NCBI RefSeq assembly: GCF_026914265.1
Contig: NC_069136.1
Location: 37,237,862 to 37,301,861, forward strand
Direction of reading: 5' to 3'
DNA from: Mya arenaria
Taxonomy: Eukaryota > Mollusca > Bivalvia > Myida > Myidae
Length of the DNA: 64,000 bases
Position numbers and translations under genes: made by a program. Positions 12,677 to 24,800 of the stretch are shown here, one piece after another. Numbering within the stretch: position 1 is the stretch's first letter; every line of letters starts with the position of its first letter. Under the pieces are notes generated by a model. It ran no database searches, was not told where the DNA came from, and was given only the letters and a program-made list of their open reading frames with translations.

Positions 12677-13399
12677 AAAAAAGATGTCAATTGTAAAAGG
12701 ATAGTATAATGTAGATGGATTAGATGCAATGAAGATGACAGAAGTCAAAATCATCCTTATAATAATTTGATATTATTTGTACTATTATTTAATTGCCATA
12801 ATGATGAAATACATAAAACTGAAAATGGAAATAATTTCTATGAAGGTCTTCTTTCTATTTCCAATAGATTAAAGATGTCCGAGATTCACGATGAATGCTG
12901 TTTGAAGAAGAATGAACAGAATCACATTTTAATTTAATCTCACTGCCAATGTGGACTTAAAGAGGACGGACTCTGTTATGACAACTGTATTTTTAAGTAA
13001 CAGAGATAAGGGTGTTATTGGAATCATTTCAATAAAATATGGGAGTACCGGTACATACCAGTTTGATATCTTGATTAGACTGGGACTTAAACAAAAACGA
13101 TAGATATTGGACCTCTCTAATACACATTATAAACATCTCATGTCTTAAGTCAATAACAAAGCTGTAATAAGGCGATATTTAGTGTAATTAACACTTAGGG
13201 CTATTCTCCTAAAACATATAACCACCGGGTTTGGCAGATTTTTAATAATATATGGTTGGTCTTTTTTGCTAATTTGCACCCCAAAAGGCACATTTGCTTT
13301 TGTATGGGGTTGGCATAAAAACTTAATAAATGCCTTCCCTCCAGTGGTTATATTTTTAAATGGACAAAATATCAAACTGGTATGTACCTTATCAACATT

Positions 13400-15700
13400 T
13401 TTAGCTGGACTATTTGAATAATAAGGAGGGTTATACCACTCGCCTCAGCATCTGCTTTGGCTTTAGCGTCCGGTTAAAGTTTAAGACCAAGTTGGGATTT
13501 TCACTCATAGGGATTTTCACTCATAACTGCAAAACCCTTCATTAAAGTCACTTAATACTCCATACAGTTGTTCAGGGTCATTACATAATGTGGTTAATAC
13601 TTCAATAGCCTTCATTCAATGGACTTAATACCTTGCACAATTAATGATGAACATCTTACAATAAGGTGACATAACTCCATTTTAACTAAATACAAATTAT
13701 TGCCCTTTTTTCATTTTTTTTTCTTATGTCAGGCACATTTATATATTCTTAACAGGGTTTTTGAAAGCTAATTGTTTGGGCGGGCTGGTGGAAGGGTCTT
13801 CAAAGTCACCTTATGTGTAAAATAATTTTAGCTAGGTTTGACATATAGTGACAAAACTTCGTATGTAGGAAGCCTTTATGAAGACCTTTCATGAGATTGC
13901 GTTTTAGGCTTCTGGGATCAATATAAAGGTCAAAGTTACTATTAAAAGCAAAAGAACTGGTATTGATTAACTTAAAGGTCGACATATTGTGACCAAACTT
14001 GGTTTATATGAAAGTTCATACAGACTTTTTATGCCCCCGAAGGTGGGCATATTAAAATCGCACCGTCCGTCCGTCCGGCTCTGTAATTTTCCCTTGTATG
14101 GACAGATTTTAAAATAACTTGCCAAATGTGTTCCACATACCAAGACGAAGTGTGGCGTGCAAGACCCGTGTCCCTACCTCAAAGGTCAAGGTCACACTTA
14201 GTGTTTATTCACAATGGAGTGCTGCATATAAGGACATAGAGTATAGGTTGTCGTGTCCGGGCTGTAACTTTCTCTTGTATGGACAGATTTTAAAATAACT
14301 TGCCACATGTGTACCACATACCAAGACGACGTGTCGCGTGCAAAACCCGTGTCCCTACCTCAAAGGTCAAGGTCACACTTAGTGTTTATTCACCATAGAG
14401 TGCTGCATATAAGCATAGAGTATAGGTTGTCGTGTCCGGGCTGTAACTTTCCCTTGTATGGACAGATTTTAAAATAACTTGCCACATGTGTACCACATAC
14501 CAAGACGACGTGTCGCGTGCAAGACCCGTGTCCCTACCTCAAAGGTCAAGGTCACACTTAGTGTTTATTCACAATGGAGTGCTGCATATAAGGACACAGA
14601 GTATAGGTTGTTGTGTCCGGGCTGTAACTTTCCCTTGTATGGACAGATTTTAAAATAACTTGCCAAATGTGTTCCACATACCAAGACGACGTGTCGCGTG
14701 CAAAACCCGTGTCCCTACCTCAAAGGTCAAGGTCACACTTAGTGTTTATTCACAATGGAGTGCTGCATATAAGGACATAGAGTATAGGTTGTCGTGTCCG
14801 GGCTGTTACTTTCTCTTGTATGGACAGATTTTAAAATAACTTGCCACACGTGTTCCACATACCAAGACGATGTGTCGCGTGCAAGACCCGTGTCCCTACC
14901 TCAAAGGTCAAGGTCACACTTAGTGTTTATTTACAAGGGGGTGCTGCATACAAGGACATAGGGTATAGGTTGTCGTGTCCGGGCTATAACTTTCCCTTGT
15001 AAAGACAGATTTTAAAATAACTTGCTACATGTGTTCCACATACGAAGACGACGTGTCCTGTGCAAGACCCATGTCCCTACCTCTAAGGTGAAAGATACAC
15101 TAAGTGTTTATTCACAAGGGAATTCTGAATATAAGGACATAACAGTGTAGGTTGTCAAGTATGGGTGGTATTTTTTTATGTTCAGAGGAAATTTAAAATA
15201 ACTTGCCATATGTATTTGACACATAAAGGCAAGATCAACTTTTCATGTACTGGCCTTGTTCGTAGGTCAATGTCACATTCGGGGGCATTCGTCACATACT
15301 GTGACAGCTCTTGTTTATTGTGTTTTGGGTTAGGATCTAGGTCAAAGTCAGTATTGCTGAAAAGTACAATTATAGTTTGTACTGAATAAGTAAGGGGTGA
15401 CAAAGTGTGACCAAACTTGGTATATATGACAAGTTAATGGAGAGCTTTCATTCGAATGCCTTGGGCCCCTTAGGGTCAATGTCACTGTTACTAAAAAAAT
15501 ATTACTTTTTGGTACTGAATAACCTAAGTTATGGTTGATATACTGTGACCAAACTTGATATATAGGAAGAGTTTATTGAGAACTTTCATGAGATTGTGTT
15601 TTGGGCGCATAGGATCTAGGTCACTGTTATAAAAATAGAAGACAGCAGTTGAAACTGAACTTCTTCTGCCAATCCTTAACAAAACAATTATTGTCACATC
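13400..15700. repeat. composite dispersed repeat, copy 1
   Basis: It opens with 'gggttataccactcgcc' and 'gcgtccggttaaag', continues with 'aagttgggattttcact' and 'cattacataatg', then 'taggtttgacatatagtgac', and closes with repeats of 'tgaccaaacttg.tatat'. The same order of modules appears at 36950-38640, so these are two copies of one long composite repeat. A 181-bp tandem array is embedded here but not in the second copy. No intact coding region is seen. Confidence 0.7.
14040..15160. repeat. ~181-bp tandem repeat, about six units
   Basis: 'tgtatggacagattttaaaa' recurs at about 14095, 14276, 14455, 14636 and 14817, with a variant near 14998. Each unit also carries 'accaagacgacgtgtcgcgt' and 'tcaaaggtcaaggtcacact'. 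Units 1-5 are nearly identical and unit 6 is degraded, consistent with tandem expansion from one side. Confidence 0.9.
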
Positions 15701-15807
15701 ACCATTCTTGTTTACTTTTTAAATTGATTTTTCTATTGCTTTTGACAAGCACAAATTACATCATAATGTAAGAAGATACATTGTTAAAAAAAACCCAGAA
15801 AATGTTA

Positions 15808-15832
15808 ATTTGAATAAGAGTGTCACTTCTTT
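15808..15832. repeat. lone end of the ACACTCTTATTC MITE family
   Basis: 'tttgaataagagtgtcactt' matches the terminal repeat of the element at 16071-16445, in inverted orientation. No partner end was found close by. Confidence 0.5.
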
Positions 15833-16070
15833 TAAATTTGTAGCTGTTTACTTACCATGAATTTATCTTTAAATACAACTTGTACTTTTTATGTGTAGGG
15901 TACGAGTTGGACCATATTGAGAGATTGTTTTAAATAGCATATGCTAAAACATACTGTGACTGTTGTTGCTGCCTTTTAATTTTATGAAAAGTATTGCTTT
16001 ATTATTTTTTTAAATTCCATATTCTTAAGCTCCTAATTCTTGTCAGGTAATTTTTAAATCAAATTAATTG

Positions 16071-16445
16071 TTAAAGTGACACTCTTATTCAAAATCAATG
16101 CATACATATGTATACAAACATATTTTGAGTGATAAACCTTTAACTACTTACTAAATAATGCATTGATGGAACATATTTATTACTGGTAGCAATTTGTAAC
16201 CCTGTATTTAATAACAGAAAACGCAAAAATATTTAATGATTGATGAATGCTAAAAGATTTACTGTGATCTACTTTAATAGTCTCATAAGGTAGATACACC
16301 ATGTTTTATGCACATTTCTTTCAAATCAAAATCGGTATCCTTCATGAGAACCATTGCTTTCAACATTCATTTATTCTTTTCGCAATATTAAAACAATAGT
16401 ATTAGTAGTGGTAAACCTTTTTGGGAGTAAGAGTGCATCTTTAAA
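16071..16445. mobile_element. TTAAAGTGACACTCTTATTC-family MITE, copy 2
   Basis: The left end is TTAAAGTGACACTCTTATTC and the right end is 'gggagtaagagtgcatcttt', an imperfect terminal inverted repeat. The interior 'gataaacctttaactacttac' is shared with 20640-20965. About 375 bp, non-coding. Confidence 0.75.
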
Positions 16446-16449
16446 AAAT

Positions 16450-19400
16450 GTGTTTAATGTGGATATATTATGATCTATGTGTCTTTGCACGTATGCACTT
16501 GCTAGTATTGCCTAAGAATTTGACCTCTGATATTTTATGTAGTAGTTAGATGATATGAAGTAAATTCTGTCAGAGTTAGTGGAACTAATGATCCATTCTT
16601 AATCATTGAAATGTACTAACAAGGCATCTCACAGTCTTATGTCTTTGTATGCCTTTGAGGTTATGTCTCCACAAATCTTTATCATGGCCTGACAGTCTGC
16701 TTTCTTTAATTTGTGTCTTTGTATTAAAAATATGTATTATTTTCAATACATATTTTATTTATAGTACTGCATTTATCTCCTATCGATTTTCATGTTTTAT
16801 GTAACTTGAAACTTTCATTAAGTTGTAAAAACATTAAATCTGTGAGAGTGTAGCTTTAAGAGAAACATTAGTGATTTTAGCATCAAACTTGTTTTATATG
16901 TTCTTTTTAAGTTCTAGGTTATTCTGTAATCATCAACCATCATTGTGCCATAGATAGACATGTGAAAAATTATTATAATGTACTATGTTATATTATTGAA
17001 TAAAATACTGAACATGTTACGGTATGTTTGAATTTGGCTGATCATTGAGTAGTTGAGGGATTTTTATAGTCATATTTAGATTCCCACTGAACCTGAAAAG
17101 GTATACCATGAGGTTTTTTCATATCTACATTGTATATAACAGCGAGTGCTTTCCAATGCTTTAAAAAGATATTTCCATGAAATAAAACAGATATCTGATC
17201 ATCTCAAACAGTGCACATATAAAAGATAATTTTTCGAAAATTTTCCTGTTCTCGCATTATATTGAACTTTAGTATGTACAGGGCTGGGACACAATATCAT
17301 CGGTGCAATTTCCTTAATAAAATCACTTTCATATAGAATGTACATTAAGTCATTTTATAGCCATCTTTTTGTGGATATAGTAAAAGAAAATGTTTATTTC
17401 AATATCATGTTGCATGATGTTTCACCTTGTGAAAGAAGTGAATTTTGAGAATATCATTTGAATATGATATTTCATTGTTTGAGAAAGTGACAATATCAAA
17501 AAAATATTTCCATTTTTATGAAATTCAATCCCCTCAGTGACAATTAAACAGTGCAGTGATACCTATTAATTGGTGACACACTTTATCGAAAGAAGAAGAG
17601 AGGTAAGCACAGAGCTTAAACACAATGTCGATGACATAATTTCTGAAATGACACTACAGTTTCTGCATACGAATTGCTGCCTTTATCTATAAAAGTGATT
17701 AAATGGCATTCAACTTAAACCCCCGTTTCAATGTAAGAAAACAATATTGTACCTATGGCTACATGAATTTGGCAGTCGAACGTTTTTACTTATAGGTACA
17801 AATTTGACTGACAAATAACAATTTGCAAATCATAGACTAATAGAATATTTTATTTAAAGAATAAGGTAATGTAATGTAACTTTGTGAAAAGTTGTGTATA
17901 CAGAACCTCATTTTATAATTCTGTCGGCCAATTCATCATGCGAGTACGCTGAGGGTCGATTTAACGTGGAATTATACTTTGTATAATCTTTGCTTGACCG
18001 ACCACAGCCTTTCCATTGAAATTTCCAGCAGAACAGAATAAAACAGATTTTCATGATCTTTTTTGACACCGAAAAATACAGAGAATTTCCGGTAAATGTG
18101 TATAACCCGGTTCCCGGTAGCAGTTGTTACTCCAAGAGAAAGTGGCATTCATGGTAAAACTCATTGCACTTTTTTTCTGCAAAATCCATAACGGCGGATT
18201 TTCTAGCGTCCAAATGACCTTTCTGTCGGCATTGGATTATCATATCTATTAAGACCTGGCAGTTTGTCCAAATCCAGGTGTAAAATAGTGAACAATATTA
18301 CAAAAAAGGGTTTTCACCAGCCGCAGTCAGCGTTGAAAGCCTATTTTACTCGTACAGACGGACGACCGCACTTCAATTAAGCAGACATGAACGTTTTTGT
18401 AACATGATGTTGTTTTTTCTCAGAGAAAATGCCAAATATTATAGCATTTAAGGCTATTTGGGCTTTCATCTTTTGTCCAATGTGTTCTTAACCGCTCTTG
18501 AATACGCACCGAGATGGTACATCGGTTTAAACCGTTTCTACTCTTTAGCTGGTGCCTAGGAAAAGCGGATAGCCCTCCACTCAGTTGTTATTGCTGTAAC
18601 CATTCCGATAGCATATGACTGAGTTAGCCTTAAACTTCTTTATGAGTTAAACGATACATTTCCAAAATGCCCATTCCCCCGTTTATTGGCCAGGTTTTAG
18701 AACCCGCTCTTGAACCTTTTCTGCACGATCCGGGTGTTCACGACTTTTAGCAATCTACCATTCGAAGCATCTTGTAAGACCATACTTTAGCCCATTTAAT
18801 TCGTGTGCTTATCCCTCAAATTGGCCATAAAAGTTAAAAACCGTTATCGGGACTTTGCCGTGTATGTCAATTATACCGACACAAGACGTAAAAAACACCT
18901 TTTTCTCAATATTTTAAAGCGGCGGCACCTGAGATGACACGGATCAAGAGTGTGCGTCCGTCCACAAGTCTTGAGATCAAAATGGCCATATTTGAACAGT
19001 GCAAACCTTATAGGTGAACACATTTCCAACCAGCAGAATTTAGTTAGTACAAAATATACACTTGGATCGAAGTCTGATTTTTTTTTAACGTGGGATATTT
19101 AACATAAATATGGAAGTTGGTCAAGGTCACGAATGTTGTCATGGTCAAGTTATATTGACCTTCAAGCATGACCACAGCCATTACTTTATCTGATCGAGGG
19201 TCTAGTTTAAAAAAAAGGAGTTAGTCAAATATGACAAATCTACCACAAAGCGGGAAGTTTACTCGGATCGAAGTGATTTGCGTGACTTTAAGGGTCGAGA
19301 AACCCTAGATCTACCTCCCTATGGTAAGTTTCAAAACAATCTCTCGAGGGAACAGACTGATCAAAACGGACATTGGGATATCAATTTTCAGAATTTGTAC

Positions 19401-19800
19401 CTTGCTAAAATCATATGTAGCTTGTGTCAATAACTTGTTGAATTAAGTTGATCAAGAATTAGGTATATTGTAAAATCACACTTTGCTTTCCTAGTTATTT
19501 CGTTTTTCGTACTAGCTTTGCATTCATGTGTGTAATTATACCTAGGAATAGAGGGCTGCTCTAAATCTAAATATTTCTTACCAATGCTTAATTTTGTTAT
19601 CTTTCGAGAGTACTTGATATTTTATTCTGTTTGTCTACTTGTGTACATAATATGCATGTTTGGTTTACTCGTATTGTTTGAATATTATTGTGTTAAATGT
19701 AATTCATAATATGTGTCATTATTAGTATATATATCAATGTTTTGCTCTTCATTTCATGGAGGAATAAAAAGTATCTATCAGGCTTACCTTTTACCTTTTT
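16450..19800. other. AT-rich intergenic DNA
   Basis: No gene supported. A lone MITE end sits at 16833-16859 ('tgtgagagtgtagctttaag'). From 17.9 to 19.3 kb the base composition is more balanced, but no open frame with splice sites stands out. A transcript-end-like 'ggaggaataaaaag' lies near 19760. Confidence 0.45.
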
Positions 19801-20639
19801 GTGTATTAGCTTTTGACTTTGGCCAATGAGGCATTTATTACATTTTGTTCCATAAACGACTGAAAGTTTGTAATAATTAGCATTTCATTTACTTGCTCCA
19901 GTTTCTTTGCACGACTCCATATTCTACTATTGTGCTTTGCTGGCAATGTTAACAGACATTGCGATAATAAACAATGGTACATTCTAATTCTAAGGAAAGA
20001 ATTCCGTCTGAAAGTCTCCAAACAGCAAATCTCATACATCACAAACATTACAGAAGGTTCCATACACATGTTCGTGTGAAATTCATTAATTATGAGGCAA
20101 AATCAGAGACGTTCACTCAACAATGCTACAACGAACAACTAGACCCGTAATAAAATTTTATTATAAGATCATAAAACATGACTTCAAGCATTTGATTTAT
20201 AACAAATAATAACAAAACAGGAATTAAATGGGTTTTTTTATAAAATGAGTCCAAATAAAACAGTGTAATATATGTACTGTAAACATGTGTTCTCAGTAGT
20301 TACATGAGATGTTGTGAAACAGCACGTGAATGTGTACTTATAAGTGTGTGTACAGCTTCCATTCAGTTTACTGCCATCTTTTACTGCAATTATTTTAAAA
20401 TCGTAAAATATTCATACCTAGCTTTCATTATGTGCAAGGGGTACCCAGCATGTACACATACAAGTGGTATTTAACAATATCTTCAATTACTTATGCAATA
20501 TAGATTGTTATATCATACTTAAGAAACAATTTAAGTTAACATTCCACATTGATAAAATGTGTATAAGCGAATGTATGACCTTAATTATTTGTACAGAATT
20601 GGGCAATTTCAGTTTCTTCTTCTAACATTTGTAGCTAAA
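19801..20639. other. AT-rich spacer, nothing recognised
   Basis: A minus-strand open frame at 19806-20069 has no recognisable domain and no splice support. It is not called a gene. Confidence 0.5.
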
Positions 20640-20965
20640 TCTTTCAAGTGACTCTTATTCAAAATCAAAATATACACATGTATGAAACATACATTTCGAC
20701 TGATAAACCTTTAACTACTTACTAAATAATGCATTTATGGAAAATATTGATTCCTGATAACAATATTGTAACTGTGTATTTAATTCCTAAAATTAAAAAT
20801 ATTAAATGATTGGTGAGTGCTAAAAGATTGATCATGATCTTTATGTTTCCTGCAACCTTCTTTCAAATTCAACTCTGTATCCTTCATAAGAATCTTATTT
20901 TTTATATAAAAAACAATTATATAAACTGTGGAATATCTAATTTGGGAGTAAAAGTGCATCTTTAA
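20640..20965. mobile_element. ACACTCTTATTC-family MITE, copy 3
   Basis: Same order as copy 2: 'gtgactcttattcaaaatca' at the left, 'gataaacctttaactactta' inside, 'tttgggagtaaaagtgcatc' at the right. It lies about 0.9 kb beyond the stop codon of the SGNH/KDZ gene. Confidence 0.75.
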
Positions 20966-21384
20966 GCATAACAGAGATTGGATTCCTATTGTAATACTTT
21001 AATCAGAAATCATTCCTTACATTATCAAAATCTAGATATTGCAACAAATAATGGAATTCACCAGTTGAACATTTACAGTGTAAACATAGTCTCTGCCTTA
21101 TCTTTTAAAATCCACAAATGTTTCTTTTGCTGTTCTACAATTAAATAACAAAACTTGATATAAAGGGTTATACGATAATTGTAAGACATTTATCAACACT
21201 TAATTGATTATTATACTACATATAATACAATACATACTGTTCACTACAGGCACTAAGAAGACTGATCAATCAAAATTATATTGTTTGACACCAACAGATT
21301 TATGAAAAGAATGTCTTTAGATCGATCCTTCTGGTTCCCTTTTGTTTATCCACATAAAGGATGAAGCACTGAGCTACAATTCCC

Positions 21385-21727
21385 TCCAAGCCTTCAGATT
21401 AAGTAGTTGCACATGCCGACACAAGTAGATTGGATGAAGACGCTGTGGAAAATCTGCCTCGAACCTGAAAGAGGGATATGAATTTCTATAACAAACATAT
21501 TAATTCATAGCTTTATAAACAATCAACATTTTTCTTTATGTAATTATATATATATATATATATAAGATATTTATGCTTTGAACTTTTAGTTTACAACCAT
21601 GTAAATAATTATTAACATACATTAAAATCAAAGACGTGATGTATTTCTGGTAGAACTTCTGGTGGAACTTGTTGACCTTTCTCAACAGCAAAGCTGGAAG
21701 CCAAAGTTGGAGTCTGTTCGCTCAAAC
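21385..21727 (-). other. candidate downstream exons beyond the KDZ stop codon
   Basis: Two splice-flanked blocks lie on the minus strand past the stop codon at 21864. One runs from an excellent acceptor (tagtatgtttcag) at about 21727 to a donor (GTATGT) at about 21620 and is open as LSEQTPTLASSFAVEKGQQV..., ending HHVFDFN. The next starts after acceptor 'ccctctttcag' at about 21465 and reads either VRGRFSTASSS... to a stop, or FEADFPQRLHPIYLCRHVQL... in another frame. They could be spliced 3' UTR, exons of an alternative C-terminus, or part of a neighbouring gene. No donor in the end of the big exon clearly feeds them. Confidence 0.35.
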
Positions 21728-21863
21728 TGAAACATACTAACAAACACAGCAGAAACCGAAAACAATTGCAGATGCAGTGATAATTACTAGTCAAAAGTAT
21801 ACGCAAATGAGAAAGTCAAACAAATATATATAAGAAGTGAATGAAATATAAATTAAACATAGT

Positions 21864-24800
21864 TCATTTGATCATTTTATGATGCACAGCTCTCTGAAAA
21901 TCAAAGTTGTTATACATTTCATAAAGCCCAGCTAGTGCAGTGCTGATTTTCCTCTTGTAAGCAACTCTTTTTCTCCTGTTCCACTCATGAATAAAGAACT
22001 GAAGATAGAAACAGAAATGAGATTGTGTCATTTGTCTTGCTGATTTCTTCAGAATCTGGATGAAGCTGTTGAACTGTTCGCAGATTTCTGAGTTCACACT
22101 TTCAAATCCTTGAAGTCGAGAGCTTCTAAAAGAAGTAGAGCATTTGTGTGAATAACCATGAAAAATATCGTGAAAAAATCTAACATTCTTGTAGTACCCA
22201 CTCTCTCTGTTGAGGCAATATTCCTGTAAGTTACAGGCAAAGTCATAAAACACTGCTTGTGGAGGTTTGGCTAGATGAGAGTATAATGAAGCTGATGGAT
22301 CTTTTCTGCCTTCAGCCACTGTCATGTGGAATCCATAGCAATGACCGTGATCTGGACAAAACCAAAGAAACAAGTTAGATTTGCCGGGTGCTGATTGTTG
22401 TATTTTTGAGTAAATCTTTCTGCATCGCTCAAAGTCCATAGCTTCATCATCATGGTCATTGTTTCTGCCTGCTCGGTCCTCATCTATCTGAAATTTGCGT
22501 ACATTCCTCAGTTTAACACCATGTTCATTGAAGTAATAAGCCCGGCCCAGCTTCTCAGGGTTGTATGTTCCGAATTGAAAAGTAGCATCCTCTGGGGCAT
22601 AAACTGGTAAGTTTAGAGACTCATTAGTAAGATGAACTAGAAAAAGGTTAATGTCATCAGGTAGAATGTTGTTATTGTTCAACATCGATTCTGCAATCAA
22701 GTCCCGTATTTCTGGAGCAAATGATCTCATCTCATACATCTGTCTGTTAAACTCAAAATCTGAAAGATTTTCATTAGTTAGAAATTCCTGCAAGAAAAGT
22801 GCATATTCTGGTGACAAAATGCTTGTCACAGATGCTGTTGTAGCCAACATCTTAAGGACAGATGCATAAGCTACTCTTTCAAATTCTGACATCCCTCGAG
22901 TAAATCGCTGGAATGATTGATGAGCCTCCTCAGGTAGAGCCTGCATAAGTAAATTAATTCTATCATTATTTTCTGGAATATCTAACGGTTCAAATTCTGC
23001 AACTGTAGTTCGGGCTATATCATCCAATGCTTCACGATAAGCGATCATCTGTCTCTTTTCAACTCCAGGCTTATTCTTCAGGTAACATCTGTCCATCCGT
23101 CGATGCAATGTTTGCTGTGTCTGTAAAGAACTATCAGGTGTACTTATTTCTGTGAAATTTGAATGACGGAAACCTACGCCTACTCTGGTTCCATCACAGC
23201 ACAGTCTATTAGGCTCATACCTACAAATGTCACATGGTTGTCTGAAATCAATGTTCATATTAGCTGCCCAACTAAACCACCATTTTAAAAAAACTGTTGC
23301 ATCCATAAACTTGGCCTTTGGGTCACGAGTTCTGTAGAGTTCATCCTTCATCTGACAGTATGCTGAAAAAGTGCAACCAGTTTTCATTACTGATGATGTA
23401 AACTCCCATCTTATTTCGTCACCTGCAGCTGTTTTACTACTAAAAACATGAATTGATTCACTCTGGCCTTCATTCCATGCAAGTTCACAGCGACTGTCGT
23501 CTATCGGGTTGTAACAGACTCTTTTGTAAACATCACATTGCACAGGCGCAAACTGTGTGTAAACTGTAAGAACTCGACCTAAAGGAATCAATTTCCCGTT
23601 TTCAGAGTAATCTGGATCATCATCTCGCTTCAACCATCCAGATCCACAGCAGCATGTATTGTCTGGCATATCTGGATAGAAATTGGGACCCTTCAATGAA
23701 CCATCAGCCTGCCTACTTAAGGTCAAATCATTCCATCCGTCACGTTTGATGATGTTACGCCTCAACATATCACTCTCTCTAGCTGCTGCTGGATGGCTGC
23801 TCTCACACTTATACTTCCATAGACCTGTTTCAGGATCAAAATTGTCATTAGTATCAACAGGATCACCATCACCAGCATCATCATTTGTTTCATCATTTAG
23901 TAGTTGGTCATCTAAAAAAGTTTCATTAGTGGCATTTCTTTCATGCAAATCAATCCAGGATTCTGGATTATGTTTCAGCACAAATAAATGTCTGCAAAGA
24001 TTTGAAGAATTCAAGTTATTTAAATATCGTTTGTGTCCCTTCTTTGATTGACACTCGCCATTGTGACAGGTCACAGTATAATTTGCTTTGGCCTTGTTGT
24101 GACTCAGTGATAAAAAAACAGGTTTAGTCTCTCCTTCTGCCAAAACTGAAAATTTCCGTGTACCATTAAAGTCACTTAATTCAATCAAATCCTTGCCAGC
24201 ACACTGCTTTCCCTCCTGAACAAATTTACGGGTTTTGGTTTCTGTAGCCCTTTCATCTATCTGTAGATTTGGAAGAACAATACACTTAAGGAATGTACAG
24301 TGCATGCAGCTATTCCTGTTTGAATAATTTAGAGTTTGGCTATGAGCTATATCAAATAAAGTTCTATATATACTGCAGGTACAATGGAAGTAGTCTCCAG
24401 ATTCTTGCTTTAGCCAAGTGGTATAAACATACACTTCTTTTCTTAAAGAACCAGAATCATTATAATCATTCATACAACATATCATGGTGTCTTCCTCAGC
24501 TACCTGAATATATATCTTTCCATCCTCTATTAAATCAATAGAAAATTGTTCATACATAGATTGTTTTGATTCCTGCATAACACTCAATGGCTCCACATCT
24601 TTTGTCACCTTCACAGAGGCTGTGCTTTTCCTCTTCTTAGATGGCCTCTCTAGTGCAGGAATTTCTAAAACCTCACATTGAACCGTATTTAAATCTGGGT
24701 AATATGTTCTATACTTAGTGAAAATTGTATTAATTTCATTCTGCAGAAAGAGACTGAAAGTAAGATATCTAAGTGATGTTCTGAGTCGAGTTTTTTTCTT

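Larger units (their letters stand above)
2485..13045 (+). other. probable spliced transcript, small protein or non-coding
   Basis: A series of plus-strand splice-flanked blocks suggests one transcript. The blocks are 2485-2503 (ATG, six codons, perfect donor GTAAGT); 7582-7675 (acceptor ttgttacag); 8083-8176 (acceptor ctgtatacag, donor GTAAGT); 9987-10080 (acceptor ttctctgcag, donor GTACAC); 11508-11607 (donor GTAATG); 12575-12625 (acceptor cttttcag, donor GTAATG); and 12868 to about 13045 with AATAAA at 13031. The 7582 and 8083 blocks join in frame from the ATG at 7603 (MVKAKVCSGWNITGKIQ...). Continued into the 9987 block, this would stop after about 66 codons (...ALSHPRRHPK). A second frame from the ATG at 7621 gives about 42 codons. 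Neither product is recognised. It may be a small-protein gene or a lncRNA. Exon order is inferred; introns contain MITEs and a SINE. Confidence 0.4.

Noticed and set aside
15165-15403. Overlapping ~74-codon frames on both strands
   Set aside because: They lie in the degraded end of the composite repeat and show no coding features.
21612-21806. Secreted small protein with a signal peptide-like N-terminus (MRILLTSNYHCICNCFRFLL...)
   Set aside because: The hydrophobic part coincides with a polypyrimidine tract and acceptor. The downstream half looks like an exon.
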